Assembly: GCF_036013645.1 (NCBI RefSeq) | Contig: NZ_CP107869.1 | Coordinates: forward strand, 6,386,001 to 6,450,000 | Reading direction: 5' to 3' | Origin: Streptomyces sp. NBC_00490 | GTDB lineage: Bacteria > Actinomycetota > Actinomycetes > Streptomycetales > Streptomycetaceae | DNA: 64,000 bases | In this document: piece by piece, positions 52,542 to 61,884 of the stretch | Layout: each line of letters opens with the position of its first letter | Numbering within the stretch: the stretch's first letter is position 1 | Translations under genes and position numbers: made by a program | The notes under the pieces: model-generated | What the model was told of the DNA's origin: nothing | Databases searched by the model: none | Seen by the model: only the letters and a program-made list of their open reading frames with translations

Positions 52542-53142
52542 CATCTTCGCCCAGACCGTCACCTTCGCCACCGCGGGCGCGGGCGCCGGGATCGCCGACG
52601 ACATGCACAAGGGGCTCATCGACCGCTTCCGCTCGCTGCCCATGGCGCGTGGCGCGGTGCTGACCGGGCGGACCCTCGCCGACCTGGTGCAGACGGCGCT
52701 CACGCTGTTCGTGCTGGCGATGGTCGCCCTGCTGGTCGGCTGGCGCACCCACACCAGCGTCGGCGAGGTGCTCGGCGCCTTCGGTCTGCTGCTTCTGCTC
52801 GGGTACGCCTTCACCTGGGTCGGCGCGCTGATCGGACTCTCCGTGCGGACCCCGGAGGCGGCCACCTCGGGCGGGCTGATCTGGCTCTTCCCGGTCACCT
52901 TCGTCTCGAACGCGTTCGTGGACTCCAGCCAGATGACGCCCTGGCTGCGCCATGTCGCCGACTGGAACCCGTTCAGCGCCACGGTCCAGGCCTCCCGCGT
53001 GCTCTTCGGCAACCCAGGGGTCTCCACCTCCGACGCCTGGCCCATGCAGCACCCGGTGTGGGCGTCGCTGATCTGGTCCGTCCTGATCGTCGTCCTGTTC
53101 AGGACGCTGGCGGTGCGGAAGTACCGGTCCGCGACCGCGTGA
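52528..53142 (+). pseudogene. Stranded native 3' part of the ABC-2 permease gene
   Basis: 205 codons read FLMAGIFAQTVTFATAGAGA through IDRFRSLPMARGAVLTGRTL to VRKYRSATA. This equals residues 61-268 of the permease and is in frame with codons 1-60 at 48456-48635. It lost its start and promoter through insertion of the recombinase element. An ATG at 52534 exists, without a ribosome site of its own. High third-position GC and its place beside greA mark it as the original host sequence. Confidence 0.88.
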
Positions 53143-53167
53143 GAAGGCGCCGGGCGGCATGACGAAA

Positions 53168-53196
53168 CCCCCGGCGTCGGTAGGACGCCGGGGGTC
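53168..53196. terminator. Bidirectional hairpin terminator
   Basis: ACCCCCGGCGTC and GACGCCGGGGGT form a 12-bp stem between the stranded permease end and the convergent greA gene. Confidence 0.85.
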
Positions 53197-53222
53197 TGTC
53201 GGGGCAATGCGGGGTAAGGGAA

Positions 53223-53723
53223 TCAGGCGCTGTAGGGCTCGGCCTTGAGAATCTTCACGGAGGCCTTTCTGCCGTTCGGCAGTTCGTACTCCGCGTCCTC
53301 GCCGACCTTGTGGCCGAGCACGCCGGAGCCCAGCGGGGACTGCGGCGAGTAGGTCTCGATGTCGGAGCTGGCGTATTCGCGGGAGGCGAGCAGGAAAGTC
53401 GTCGTGTCGTCCTCGTCACCGTCGAAGGCGATCGTCACGACCATGCCGGGCGCCACCGCGCCGTCAGCGGACGCCGGAGCCTCGCCGACCTTGGCCTTCT
53501 CCAGGAGCTGGGTCAGCTGGCGGATGCGGAGCTCCTGCTTGCCCTGCTCTTCCTTGGCCGCGTGGTACCCGCCGTTCTCGCGCAGGTCGCCCTCCTCGCG
53601 CGCTGCCGCGATCTTCGCGGTGACTTCCTCGCGCGCGGGACCAGACAGGTACGCCAGCTCTTCCTTGAGCTTGGTGTACGCCTCCTGCGTAAGCCAGGTG
53701 ACGTCTTCGCTGGTCTGGGTCAC
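53223..53723 (-). CDS. greA: Transcription elongation factor GreA
   Basis: A 166-aa Gre factor that rescues backtracked RNA polymerase by stimulating transcript cleavage. The N-terminal coiled coil carries the acidic tip AREEGDLRENGGYHAAKEEQG (Asp/Glu that reach the active site). The C-terminal FKBP-like domain starts near residue 85 and includes SPQSPLGSGVLGHKVGE. The GTG at 53723 has AGGAG 5 nt upstream. Confidence 0.95.
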   Translation of the reverse strand: MTQTSEDVTWLTQEAYTKLKEELAYLSGPAREEVTAKIAAAREEGDLRENGGYHAAKEEQGKQELRIRQLTQLLEKAKVGEAPASADGAVAPGMVVTIAFDGDEDDTTTFLLASREYASSDIETYSPQSPLGSGVLGHKVGEDAEYELPNGRKASVKILKAEPYSA

Positions 53724-53891
53724 AGGTGCTCCTCGTAGGTACTGGGAATACAAAGCATCGCCCTACCCAGAAGAATGTTCCTTCACGGATGGGCGAAACC
53801 ACGAGCCTAACAATTCAGCGGCCCAAGGGGGAGGACATAAGCCGTCAGAATCACATCGAAGCAGGTCAGCAAGTACGTAATGCGGACCAGG

Positions 53892-54290
53892 TCAGTCGGC
53901 GTGACAGCCGAGCAGCTCCGCGGTCGTGCCCGGTGACGTCGTACGCAGTGTGACGACCCTGTCGATGCGGGTGGCGTCCCCGTCGAAGCGGAAGTCGGCC
54001 CGGCCGACCTCGGCACCGCTCTCGGCCTGGGAACGCAGCGTGCAGTAGCCGCTCGCACCGGAGTCCTTGCGGACCTCCAGATGCACCTTCACGGCGTCCT
54101 TCTCCTGCTCGAAGCTGATCACCTCGGCGCTGATCTTGTTCTGACCGACGTAGTGGTAGGCGAAATACCCCATCAGCGCGAGCAGCAGCGCCCCGAGAAC
54201 GGCACCGGCGATCTTGAGCTTGTGGTCGGCGCGCTCGTCCGAGGAACGGCCGTAACGGCCCTCGGGCAGTCGCGTGCTCGCCGTGCTCAT
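53892..54290 (-). CDS. DUF4307 membrane protein
   Basis: A 132-aa protein of the DUF4307 family. It has a basic head with PEGRYGRSSDERADHKLK, one membrane helix (IAGAVLGALLLALMGYFAYHYV, residues ~27-48) and an outer beta-rich domain with two Cys (GYCTLRS and LLGCHAD) that may pair. It lies between greA and mca on the opposite strand to mca, as in other actinobacteria. Function unknown. Confidence 0.88.
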   Translation of the reverse strand: MSTASTRLPEGRYGRSSDERADHKLKIAGAVLGALLLALMGYFAYHYVGQNKISAEVISFEQEKDAVKVHLEVRKDSGASGYCTLRSQAESGAEVGRADFRFDGDATRIDRVVTLRTTSPGTTAELLGCHAD

Positions 54291-54396
54291 GATCGTCCTC
54301 CGGACACCGGAATTATTCGCCCCCCGATTCGGTCACTATAGAAGCGCCGATCGCCCCCGTTCACATCAGGGGCGCCGACTTACCAAGGATTGAGTC

Positions 54397-55278
54397 TTGA
54401 CTGACCAGCTGCGACTGATGGCCGTCCACGCCCACCCCGACGACGAGTCGAGCAAGGGCGCGGCGACCATGGCGAAGTACGTGTCCGAGGGGGTGGACGT
54501 GCTGGTCGTGACCTGCACGGGCGGGGAGCGCGGCTCCATCCTCAATCCGAAGCTGCAGGGCGACAAGTACATCGAGGAGAACATCCACGAGGTACGCAAG
54601 AAGGAGATGGACGAGGCCCGCGAGATCCTCGGCGTCAAGCAGGAGTGGCTCGGCTTCGTCGACTCCGGCCTGCCCGAGGGCGACCCGCTGCCCCCGCTCC
54701 CCGAGGGCTGCTTCGCCCTGGAGGACGTCGACAAGGCGGCCGGCGAGCTGGTGCGCAGGATCCGCTCGTTCCGTCCGCAGGTGATCACGACGTACGACGA
54801 GAACGGCGGTTACCCGCACCCCGACCACATCATGACCCACAAGATCTCGATGGTGGCGTTCGAGGGCGCGGCGGACACCGAGAAGTACCCGGAGGGGGAG
54901 TTCGGCCCGGCGTACCAGCCGCGGAAGCTCTACTACAACCAGGGCTTCAACCGGCAGCGCACCGAGGCGCTGCACAACGCGATGCTGGAGCGCGGACTGG
55001 AGTCGCCGTACGGGGAGTGGCTCAAGCGCTGGAGCGAGATCGAGCGCACCGAGCGCACGCTGACCACGCACATCCCGTGCGCCGACTTCTACGAGATCCG
55101 TGACAAGGCGCTGATCGCGCACGCCACGCAGATCGACCCCGACGGCGGCTGGTTCCGCGTTCCGATGGAGGTCCAGAAGGAGGTCTGGCCGACCGAGGAG
55201 TACGAGCTCGCGAAGTCCCTCGTCGATACCTCCCTCCCCGAGGACGACCTCTTCGCGGGCATCCGGGACAATGCCTGA
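54397..55278 (+). CDS. mca: Mycothiol S-conjugate amidase
   Basis: A 293-aa zinc amidase of the LmbE-like family. It cuts mycothiol conjugates of toxins and drugs to release mercapturic acids for export. The zinc motif is AVHAHPDDESSKG, with the third ligand in GGYPHPDHIMTHK. TTG 54397 with AAGGA 7 nt upstream is the start. It detoxifies electrophiles together with mycothiol, which is specific to actinobacteria. The small membrane-protein gene downstream overlaps it. Confidence 0.94.
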   Translation: MTDQLRLMAVHAHPDDESSKGAATMAKYVSEGVDVLVVTCTGGERGSILNPKLQGDKYIEENIHEVRKKEMDEAREILGVKQEWLGFVDSGLPEGDPLPPLPEGCFALEDVDKAAGELVRRIRSFRPQVITTYDENGGYPHPDHIMTHKISMVAFEGAADTEKYPEGEFGPAYQPRKLYYNQGFNRQRTEALHNAMLERGLESPYGEWLKRWSEIERTERTLTTHIPCADFYEIRDKALIAHATQIDPDGGWFRVPMEVQKEVWPTEEYELAKSLVDTSLPEDDLFAGIRDNA

Positions 55279-55519
55279 CATGAGCGCAAGCGTGAGCCTG
55301 GCAATGACCCACTTCGCGACCTTCGCCAAGGAGGTCGACGAGGACAAGGTCACCCCCGGCGTCCTCGGTTTCGTCGTCTTCGCGGCGATGGCCCTGGCCG
55401 TGTGGGTGCTGATGAAGTCGATGAGCAAGCACATGGGCAAGGTCGACTTCAAGGAGACCCCGGACCCGGAGGCCGGGTCCGAGGAGCCCTCGGCCGAGCC
55501 CCGGGCCCGCCAGAGCTGA
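55271..55519 (+). CDS. Small membrane protein overlapping mca
   Basis: An 82-aa protein with one helix (TPGVLGFVVFAAMALAVWVLM, residues ~28-48) and an acidic, Pro/Glu-rich tail. ATG 55271 lies inside mca by 8 nt; ATG 55280 just after its stop is an alternative. The coupling suggests joint expression with mca. Function unknown. Confidence 0.75.
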   Translation: MPDMSASVSLAMTHFATFAKEVDEDKVTPGVLGFVVFAAMALAVWVLMKSMSKHMGKVDFKETPDPEAGSEEPSAEPRARQS

Positions 55520-55547
55520 CGCCCGCGGGCGTGGGGGTGTGCGGCGG

Positions 55548-58500
55548 TCAGTTCGCGGCCGGTACCGCCACCCCCATCACCTCGCGGGCATGCCGGTTCG
55601 GGACCATGCCCAGGCGCCACGCCTGCCAGCCGGCTTCCAGATTCACTCCGCGTTCCAGCAGGAGCTGGTACGCCTCGACGTAGTCGTCGAGCTTCTCGTC
55701 CCGCAGCGGGTGGCTGTTACGGCCCAGCTGGGACAGGTCCTCCTGGGCCACCGCCGTGCCGACCTCGACGCCGCCCGGTGCCGCGTACGGCAGCAGCGTG
55801 CAGCGCAGGAAGCGGGCCCAGTCCTCGCCGCGGCGGTCTCCGTAGGACGTGAACAGGCCGATCGCCTCGTCGCACAGCGTCAGGGCCTGCTGGGTGCGGG
55901 TGTTGCCGGCGTCGACCACGGCCAGTTCCAGGCACGTCCATGCCTCGCCGTGGGCGACGCCGATGCGCTGGAAGTCCGCACGCGCGTCGACCAGGAGCTG
56001 GCGCGCGAAGCCGGAGTTCCGCAGCGAGCCGGTCTGTGCCGCGCGCTGGTCGCGCGTCACCCGGGCCGAGTGGTGGCGGGCGCAGGCCAGCCCGTAGACG
56101 TCCCGCATCCGCGAGAACATGGTTCTCGACCTCTCCAGTTCCCGTACCGCCAGGTCCAGGTTGCCCGTCTCCTCCAGCGCCTGGCCCAGGTAGTACACCG
56201 TCCACGCCTCGCCACGGGCGTCCTCGTTGTCGCGATGCCGGGACGCCGCCTGACGCAGGCCGTCGACCGCGGGGGAGGGGTCGCCGGCGACCAGGCGGGC
56301 GCGGGCCAGCTGGGTCAGGGCCCAGGCCTCGCCACGCGCGTCGCGGGTGCGGCCGTACAGGTCCAGGGCGGTGCGCAGCTCGGTCTCCGCGCGGGGGACG
56401 TCGCCCATGCGCAGGCCCAGCTGGCCGAGCTGGAAGTGGGCCCAGGCCTCGCCGTGCACGGACTCGCCCTCGCGGTGCAGGACCAGCGATCGGGTGAGCA
56501 GCTCCATGGCCTCGCCCACCCGTGCCCGGTCGCGTTCCACCGCCGCCAGCGCGTGCATGGTCCAGGCGCGGTCGGTGGCCAGTGCGGGGGCCGCCTGGAG
56601 ATCGAGGGCCTCGTGGAGCTTCGCGGCGGCCTCCGTCAGGTTGCCCTGGTGGTGCAGGGTGATGCCCAGGGAGCACAGGGCACGGGCCGCGCCCGCGTCG
56701 TGGTGGGCCTCCATGTAGAGGTCGACCACCGAGGTCAGGGTCGTGCGGGCCTTGTCCAGCTCGCCGAGCTGGCGGGCCGCGATGCCGGTGCGCCACTGGA
56801 CCGACCTCAGCAGCAGACCCTGGTCCACGGCCTGCGCCAGTTCGCTGATCTCGCCCAGGCGGTAGAGGTCGCCGCGCAGGAGGCAGTAGTCGCACAGGGC
56901 GCCCAGGAGGTTGAGCACCGCGCCCTGGTTCACGCCCTCCGCATGGCGCAGCGTCGAGGTGATGAAGCTGGACTCGTCGTCCAGCCAGCGCAGCGCCTCG
57001 TCCAGGGAGGTGAAGCCGTGCGGGCTGAAGCGGTCCGAGCGGGTCGACATGTTGCCGTCGACCAGGCGCAGGACCGAGTCGGCCAGCTCGGCGTAGTTCA
57101 CGATGAGACGTTCCTGCGCGGAGTTGCGCTCGGCCGGTTCCTCCTCGTCCAGGAGGCGGGCCTGGGCGAAGGCGCGGACCAGATCGTGCAGGCGGTAGCG
57201 GTCACCGCGGACGTGGTCGATCAGGCCCGCCCGGGACAGCGCGACCAACTGGCGGGTGGCCTCCGCCTGGTCGGTGGCCAGCAGCGCCGCGGCCGCCGCC
57301 GCGCCCAGGGACGCCCGGCCGGCGAGGGCCAGCCGCCGCAGCAGTCGCCGGGCGGTGTCCGACTGATCGGTGTAGCGCAGCCACAGCACCCGCTCGACCG
57401 GCTCCACCGGCCCGTACGCCCCGAGATCCGAGGCGAGCGCGCGCGGTGACCGCGGGCCGAGGGAGGAGCCCGCGACACGCAGCGCCAGCGGCAGGCCTCC
57501 GCACAACTCCCGCACCCGGTCGGTCGCATCGGCGTCGTAGGGACCCGACGCGTCCTGCGCCGCCGCGCCCAGCAGCTCCTCCGCGCCCGCCGCGTCCAGC
57601 GCCTCGACCGGCAACTGGTGCACCCAGGCCGGCAGTTCGGCGGGCAGGTCCAGGGCGGTGCGGGCGGTGACCAGGACCAGGCTGTCGGAGCGCTCGGGGA
57701 CGAGGGTGCGGACCTGTTCGGGGTCCGAGGCGTCGTCCAGGACGATCGTCACCGGCAGCCCCGTCAGATGCTGGTGGTACAGCTCACCCAGCCGCTTGAC
57801 CTGCTGGTCCGCTGAGGAGCGCTCACGGAAGAGGAGTTGCTCGCGGGGCGCGCCCAGCCGGTTCAGCAGATGCAGCAGGGCGTCCCGCGTCGACAGCGGC
57901 GGTTCCTCCGGGCTGTCGCCGCGCAGGTCCACGACGCACGCGCCGCGGAAGTAGTCCTTCAGCTCGTGGGCCGCCTGCAGCGCGAGCGCCGAACGGCCGC
58001 TGCCCGAGGACCCGTGCAGCACCACCACCGTCGGCCGGGTCTCCGTGCTCGCCCGGGCCGCCTGCACCCACTGCCGGATCCGCCCCAGCTCCTGGCGCCG
58101 GCCCGCGAACGCGGCCACTGGTTCCGGGAGTTGACCGAACGATTGCTGGAGCACGTTCCGGCCGCGCGCCGCCGCGCTCTTGTCGGCGCCCTTCAGCCGC
58201 GGTCCCGTCTTCTTCGGCCCCGTCGAGGCGCTCAGCACCCGCTGCTGGTCGAGGAAGGGCCGGATGCCCCGCACCTCCAGCGCCGTCAGCCACGCCAGCC
58301 GCAACTGCTCGGGCCCGCCCGGCTGTCCCACCGCGCCCGCCTGATGATGCGCGGCCGGCAGATGGGTACCGGCGACCTTCACCACGGTCGCCGCGGCCCC
58401 CACGACGCCGACGGCCGCCCCGGCACCGAGGGCCGTGCCCGCGCCGGTGCCGAGTGCCAGGTCCGTGACGACGGCCGCGAGTGCCGCGACGCCCGCCACC

Positions 58501-58748
58501 ATCAGCGGAGTTCCGCCGCCCTCCTTCGCGTACCGCTGCCCGAACGTGAGCCGGCCGGCCGCCGCCTCGTCCAGCGCGCGCGTGTAGGCCTCGTACTCCT
58601 CCGCGGCGCTCTGCGCCATGGCGTCCAGCGCCCCACGCCCTCGCGCCATCAGCACCGGCCCGTCGGTACGCCCGCCGGAGCGCCGCACCTCCTCCTCCAC
58701 GGCCCGTGCCAACAGCCGCTCGGCGTCCGCCCGATGGCTGTCCCGCAT
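55548..58748 (-). CDS. STAND NTPase with TPR repeats
   Basis: A 1066-aa signal-transduction ATPase. Residues ~1-75 are helical and a Gly/Ala-rich membrane-like stretch lies at ~80-125. An NB-ARC-type NTPase follows at ~205-500. Its P-loop LHGSSGSGRSAL has Arg instead of the usual Lys. Walker B is VTIVLDDASD and GLPLAL is the GxP motif. About ten TPR-like repeats fill ~600-1000 (for example GEAWAHFQLGQLGLRMGDVPRA). No SARP DNA-binding domain is present, unlike AfsR. Such proteins act as regulatory or defence switches; the input is unknown. Confidence 0.88.
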   Translation of the reverse strand: MRDSHRADAERLLARAVEEEVRRSGGRTDGPVLMARGRGALDAMAQSAAEEYEAYTRALDEAAAGRLTFGQRYAKEGGGTPLMVAGVAALAAVVTDLALGTGAGTALGAGAAVGVVGAAATVVKVAGTHLPAAHHQAGAVGQPGGPEQLRLAWLTALEVRGIRPFLDQQRVLSASTGPKKTGPRLKGADKSAAARGRNVLQQSFGQLPEPVAAFAGRRQELGRIRQWVQAARASTETRPTVVVLHGSSGSGRSALALQAAHELKDYFRGACVVDLRGDSPEEPPLSTRDALLHLLNRLGAPREQLLFRERSSADQQVKRLGELYHQHLTGLPVTIVLDDASDPEQVRTLVPERSDSLVLVTARTALDLPAELPAWVHQLPVEALDAAGAEELLGAAAQDASGPYDADATDRVRELCGGLPLALRVAGSSLGPRSPRALASDLGAYGPVEPVERVLWLRYTDQSDTARRLLRRLALAGRASLGAAAAAALLATDQAEATRQLVALSRAGLIDHVRGDRYRLHDLVRAFAQARLLDEEEPAERNSAQERLIVNYAELADSVLRLVDGNMSTRSDRFSPHGFTSLDEALRWLDDESSFITSTLRHAEGVNQGAVLNLLGALCDYCLLRGDLYRLGEISELAQAVDQGLLLRSVQWRTGIAARQLGELDKARTTLTSVVDLYMEAHHDAGAARALCSLGITLHHQGNLTEAAAKLHEALDLQAAPALATDRAWTMHALAAVERDRARVGEAMELLTRSLVLHREGESVHGEAWAHFQLGQLGLRMGDVPRAETELRTALDLYGRTRDARGEAWALTQLARARLVAGDPSPAVDGLRQAASRHRDNEDARGEAWTVYYLGQALEETGNLDLAVRELERSRTMFSRMRDVYGLACARHHSARVTRDQRAAQTGSLRNSGFARQLLVDARADFQRIGVAHGEAWTCLELAVVDAGNTRTQQALTLCDEAIGLFTSYGDRRGEDWARFLRCTLLPYAAPGGVEVGTAVAQEDLSQLGRNSHPLRDEKLDDYVEAYQLLLERGVNLEAGWQAWRLGMVPNRHAREVMGVAVPAAN

Positions 58749-58780
58749 GTCACGTCCCCCTCCGGTGACAACTTCCTTGC

Positions 58781-59155
58781 CTATGAGTGTCCTTCGGGGG
58801 AGCCGTCAATGCGAGAGGGCCGACGATCACCGAGTGCGAGAAAGACACAGGCGCCGGCGAGCGCGGCCTCCGCCACCGCACACGCCAGTGCCTGCGCGAG
58901 GGCGGAGCCCGGCGGTGCGGTGGTGAGGTCGAACCAGGCGTCCAGCGCGGCCGTGGCGGCGGTCGCGGACGCCGTGAGATGTGCGCGCGGGTCACCGCGC
59001 AGGCCCAGTAACGCCGTTGCCGCACAGCCCGTGGCCATCAGGACGTCGAGGCCGATCCAGGCCGGCGACCAGTTCCTGACCTCCGTACGACTCGGCAGGG
59101 TCAGGGCGAGGACGACCATCCACGGCACGAGCAGGACGGCGGCGGAACCGAGCAC
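58781..59155 (-). CDS. Four-helix membrane protein, 5' end probably lost
   Basis: About 124 residues with four membrane helices (LGSAAVLLVPWMVVLALTLP, AWIGLDVLMATGCAATALLGL, TASATAATAALDAWFDL, ALACAVAEAALAGACVFLALG). The only fair start is GTG 59155, which has no ribosome site and would put the first helix at residue 2. The divergent HTH gene begins 7 nt away without a start codon. Both facts suggest that a deletion removed the shared upstream region. Confidence 0.6.
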   Translation of the reverse strand: MLGSAAVLLVPWMVVLALTLPSRTEVRNWSPAWIGLDVLMATGCAATALLGLRGDPRAHLTASATAATAALDAWFDLTTAPPGSALAQALACAVAEAALAGACVFLALGDRRPSRIDGSPEGHS

Positions 59156-59161
59156 CCGCCC

Positions 59162-59689
59162 GAGCTGACCAGCCTCGCACGCACCGCTCTCTACAAGTCC
59201 CTCGGCAACCCGCTGCGCCGCCGGATCCTTCAGTTCCTCGGCGAGAGCTCGGGCACGACCAGCTACCACCTGCGCAAACTCGCCGAGCAGCGGCTCGTCG
59301 AGGAGATCCCGGAGAAGTCCGGCGGCCGCGAACGCTGGTGGCGGACCCTGCCCTTTAGCCACACCACCCCCGACCCGGCGACGATGACGGCCGAGGAGTA
59401 CGCCGCCGCCGAGCACCTCGCCCTGCTGAAGATCGACGTGGACACGGAACTCTTCCGCCGCGCCCACCAGGAGTACCGGGGCCCGGAGGGCTGGGCCCAG
59501 GTCCAGCGGCACGGCGGCTGGATGACCCAGGACGAACTCCACGCCTTCCTGCGCGACTACAACGCCCTCCTGGACAGCTACAGCCACGCGCGCGAGGACG
59601 CCCCCGAGGGGGCGCGCCCGGTCTCCCTGCGCTTCTACGCCGTACCGGACGGCGTGGGAGAGTGGAACGGTGAACCGACTGGCCCATGA
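59162..59689 (+). pseudogene. HTH regulator lacking a start codon
   Basis: An open frame reads ELTSLARTALYKSLGNPLRR, RILQFLGESSGTTSYHLRKL and AEQRLVEEIPEKSGGRERWW, then a helical C-terminal domain to [15 protein letters not shown]. It is an ArsR-like winged-helix regulator. No ATG, GTG or TTG occurs in frame upstream for at least 90 nt. The first helix-turn-helix also looks ~16 residues short between ILQFLGE and SSGTTSYHL. An ATG at 59384 would give only the C-terminal half. It overlaps the DUF255 gene by 20 nt. Confidence 0.6.
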
Positions 59690-61700
59690 GACGTCCCCGT
59701 ATCTGCTCCAGCACGCCGACAACCCCGTCGACTGGTGGCCCTGGTCCGACGAGGCCTTCGAGGAGGCCCGCAAGAGCAACAAACCGGTCCTGCTCAGCGT
59801 CGGATACAGCAGCTGCCACTGGTGTCACGTCATGGCCGGCGAGTCCTTCGAGGACCAGGAGACCGCCGACTACCTCAACGCCCATTTCGTGAGCGTCAAG
59901 GTCGACCGGGAAGAGCGCCCCGACGTCGACGCCGTCTACATGGAGGCCGTCCAGGCCGCCACCGGGCAGGGCGGCTGGCCCATGACCGTGTTCCTCACCC
60001 CGGACGCCGAACCCTTCTACTTCGGCACGTACTTCCCGCCCGAGCCCCGCCACGGCATGCCGTCCTTCCGCCAGGTCCTGGAGGGCGTGCGGAGCGCCTG
60101 GAGCGACAAGCGGGACGAGGTCGCCGAGGTGGCCGGGAAGATCGTGCGGGATCTCGCCGGGCGGGAGATCAGCTACGGCGACACCCAGGCACCCGGTGAG
60201 GAGGAGCTCGCCAAGGCGCTGCTCGGGCTGACCCGGGAGTACGACCCGCAGCGCGGCGGATTCGGCGGGGCGCCGAAGTTCCCGCCGTCCATGGTCCTGG
60301 AGTTCCTGCTGCGGCATCACGCCCGGACCGGCTCCGAGGGCGCGCTCCAGATGGCGCGGGACACCTGTGAGCGGATGGCCCGCGGGGGCATCTACGACCA
60401 GCTCGGGGGCGGGTTCGCCCGCTACTCCGTCGACCGCGAGTGGGTCGTGCCGCACTTCGAGAAGATGCTCTACGACAACGCCCTGCTCTGCCGTGTCTAC
60501 GCCCATCTCTGGCGCTCCACCGGCTCCGAGCTCGCCCGCCGGGTCGCCCTGGAGACCGCCGACTTCATGGTGCGCGAACTGCGCACCCCGGAAGGCGGGT
60601 TCGCCTCCGCGCTCGACGCCGACAGTGACGACGGCAGCGGCAAGCACGTCGAGGGGGCCTACTACGTCTGGACGCCCGAGCAGCTCACCGAGGTCCTCGG
60701 CGCCCAGGACGCCGAACTGGCCGCCCAGTACTTCGGTGTCACCGAGGAGGGGACCTTCGAAGAGGGTGCCTCCGTCCTCCAGCTTCCGCAGCATGAGGGC
60801 GTGTTCGACGCCGGGCACATCGAGTCCGTGAAGGGCCGGCTGCTGGAGGCGCGGGGCCGGCGCCCCGCTCCCGGCCGGGACGACAAGGTGGTGGCCGCCT
60901 GGAACGGGCTGGCGATCGCCGCGCTCGCCGAGACCGGCGCCTACTTCGACCGGCCCGACCTCGTCGACGCCGCGGTCGGGGCCGCCGACCTCCTCGTACG
61001 GCTGCATCTCGACGAGCAGGCGCGGCTCTCGCGTACCAGCAAGGACGGTCATGCCGGCGCCAACGCGGGGGTGCTGGAGGACTACGCCGATGTCGCCGAG
61101 GGGTTCCTCGCGCTGGCCTCCGTCACCGGTGAAGGGGTCTGGCTGGAGTTCGCCGGCTTCCTGCTCGACCACGTCCTGGCACGGTTCGTCGACGAGGAGT
61201 CCGGCGCGCTGTTCGACACCGCCTCCGACGCCGAGCGGTTGATCCGGCGCCCCCAGGACCCGACCGACAACGCGGCCCCCTCGGGATGGACCGCCGCCGC
61301 CGGCGCCCTGCTCGGCTATGCCGCCCAGACCGGTGCCGAGCCCCATCGCACCGCCGCCGGGAAGGCCCTCGGGGTCGTCAAGGCGCTCGGTCCGCGGGTG
61401 CCGCGGTTCATCGGGTGGGGGCTCGCCGTCGCCGAGGCGCTGCTCGACGGGCCGCGGGAGGTCGCGGTCGTCGGGCCCGCGCTCGACGACCCGGGCACAA
61501 AGGCCCTGCACCGTACGGCACTTCTCGGCACCGCCCCCGGCGCCGTGGTCGCCGTCGGGGTGACGGGGAGTGACGAACTGCCGCTGCTCGCCGACCGGCC
61601 TCTCGTGGGCGGTGAACCGACCGCGTACGTCTGCCGTAACTTCACCTGTGACGCTCCGACGACCGACCCGGACCGGCTGCGCGCGGCGCTGAACGGCTGA
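59670..61700 (+). CDS. DUF255 thioredoxin-domain protein
   Basis: A 676-aa cytosolic protein of the YyaL/SSP411 family. The N-terminal thioredoxin-like domain has [24 protein letters not shown] and the motif SSCHWCHVM (CxxC). The rest is an (alpha/alpha)6 barrel of the glycosidase/epimerase type ([31 protein letters not shown]). The biochemical role is not settled. GTG 59670 is supported by GGGAG at 59656-59660. Confidence 0.9.
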   Translation: MNRLAHETSPYLLQHADNPVDWWPWSDEAFEEARKSNKPVLLSVGYSSCHWCHVMAGESFEDQETADYLNAHFVSVKVDREERPDVDAVYMEAVQAATGQGGWPMTVFLTPDAEPFYFGTYFPPEPRHGMPSFRQVLEGVRSAWSDKRDEVAEVAGKIVRDLAGREISYGDTQAPGEEELAKALLGLTREYDPQRGGFGGAPKFPPSMVLEFLLRHHARTGSEGALQMARDTCERMARGGIYDQLGGGFARYSVDREWVVPHFEKMLYDNALLCRVYAHLWRSTGSELARRVALETADFMVRELRTPEGGFASALDADSDDGSGKHVEGAYYVWTPEQLTEVLGAQDAELAAQYFGVTEEGTFEEGASVLQLPQHEGVFDAGHIESVKGRLLEARGRRPAPGRDDKVVAAWNGLAIAALAETGAYFDRPDLVDAAVGAADLLVRLHLDEQARLSRTSKDGHAGANAGVLEDYADVAEGFLALASVTGEGVWLEFAGFLLDHVLARFVDEESGALFDTASDAERLIRRPQDPTDNAAPSGWTAAAGALLGYAAQTGAEPHRTAAGKALGVVKALGPRVPRFIGWGLAVAEALLDGPREVAVVGPALDDPGTKALHRTALLGTAPGAVVAVGVTGSDELPLLADRPLVGGEPTAYVCRNFTCDAPTTDPDRLRAALNG

Positions 61701-61884
61701 AACGCCGTTACCCGGCAGCCATCCGGTGTTCGGATTCGCCCCTAAGTCTCCACACTCCTCCGAAACACACTATTTATGGGAGCAGATCCCTCTGTTCACA
61801 GTTCACCCATAACCTCTCCACAGTGATCACGGCGGATATGACCCATCGTCGTGGCAGGGGGTTTCGGGGATCTGGGGGGATCTG

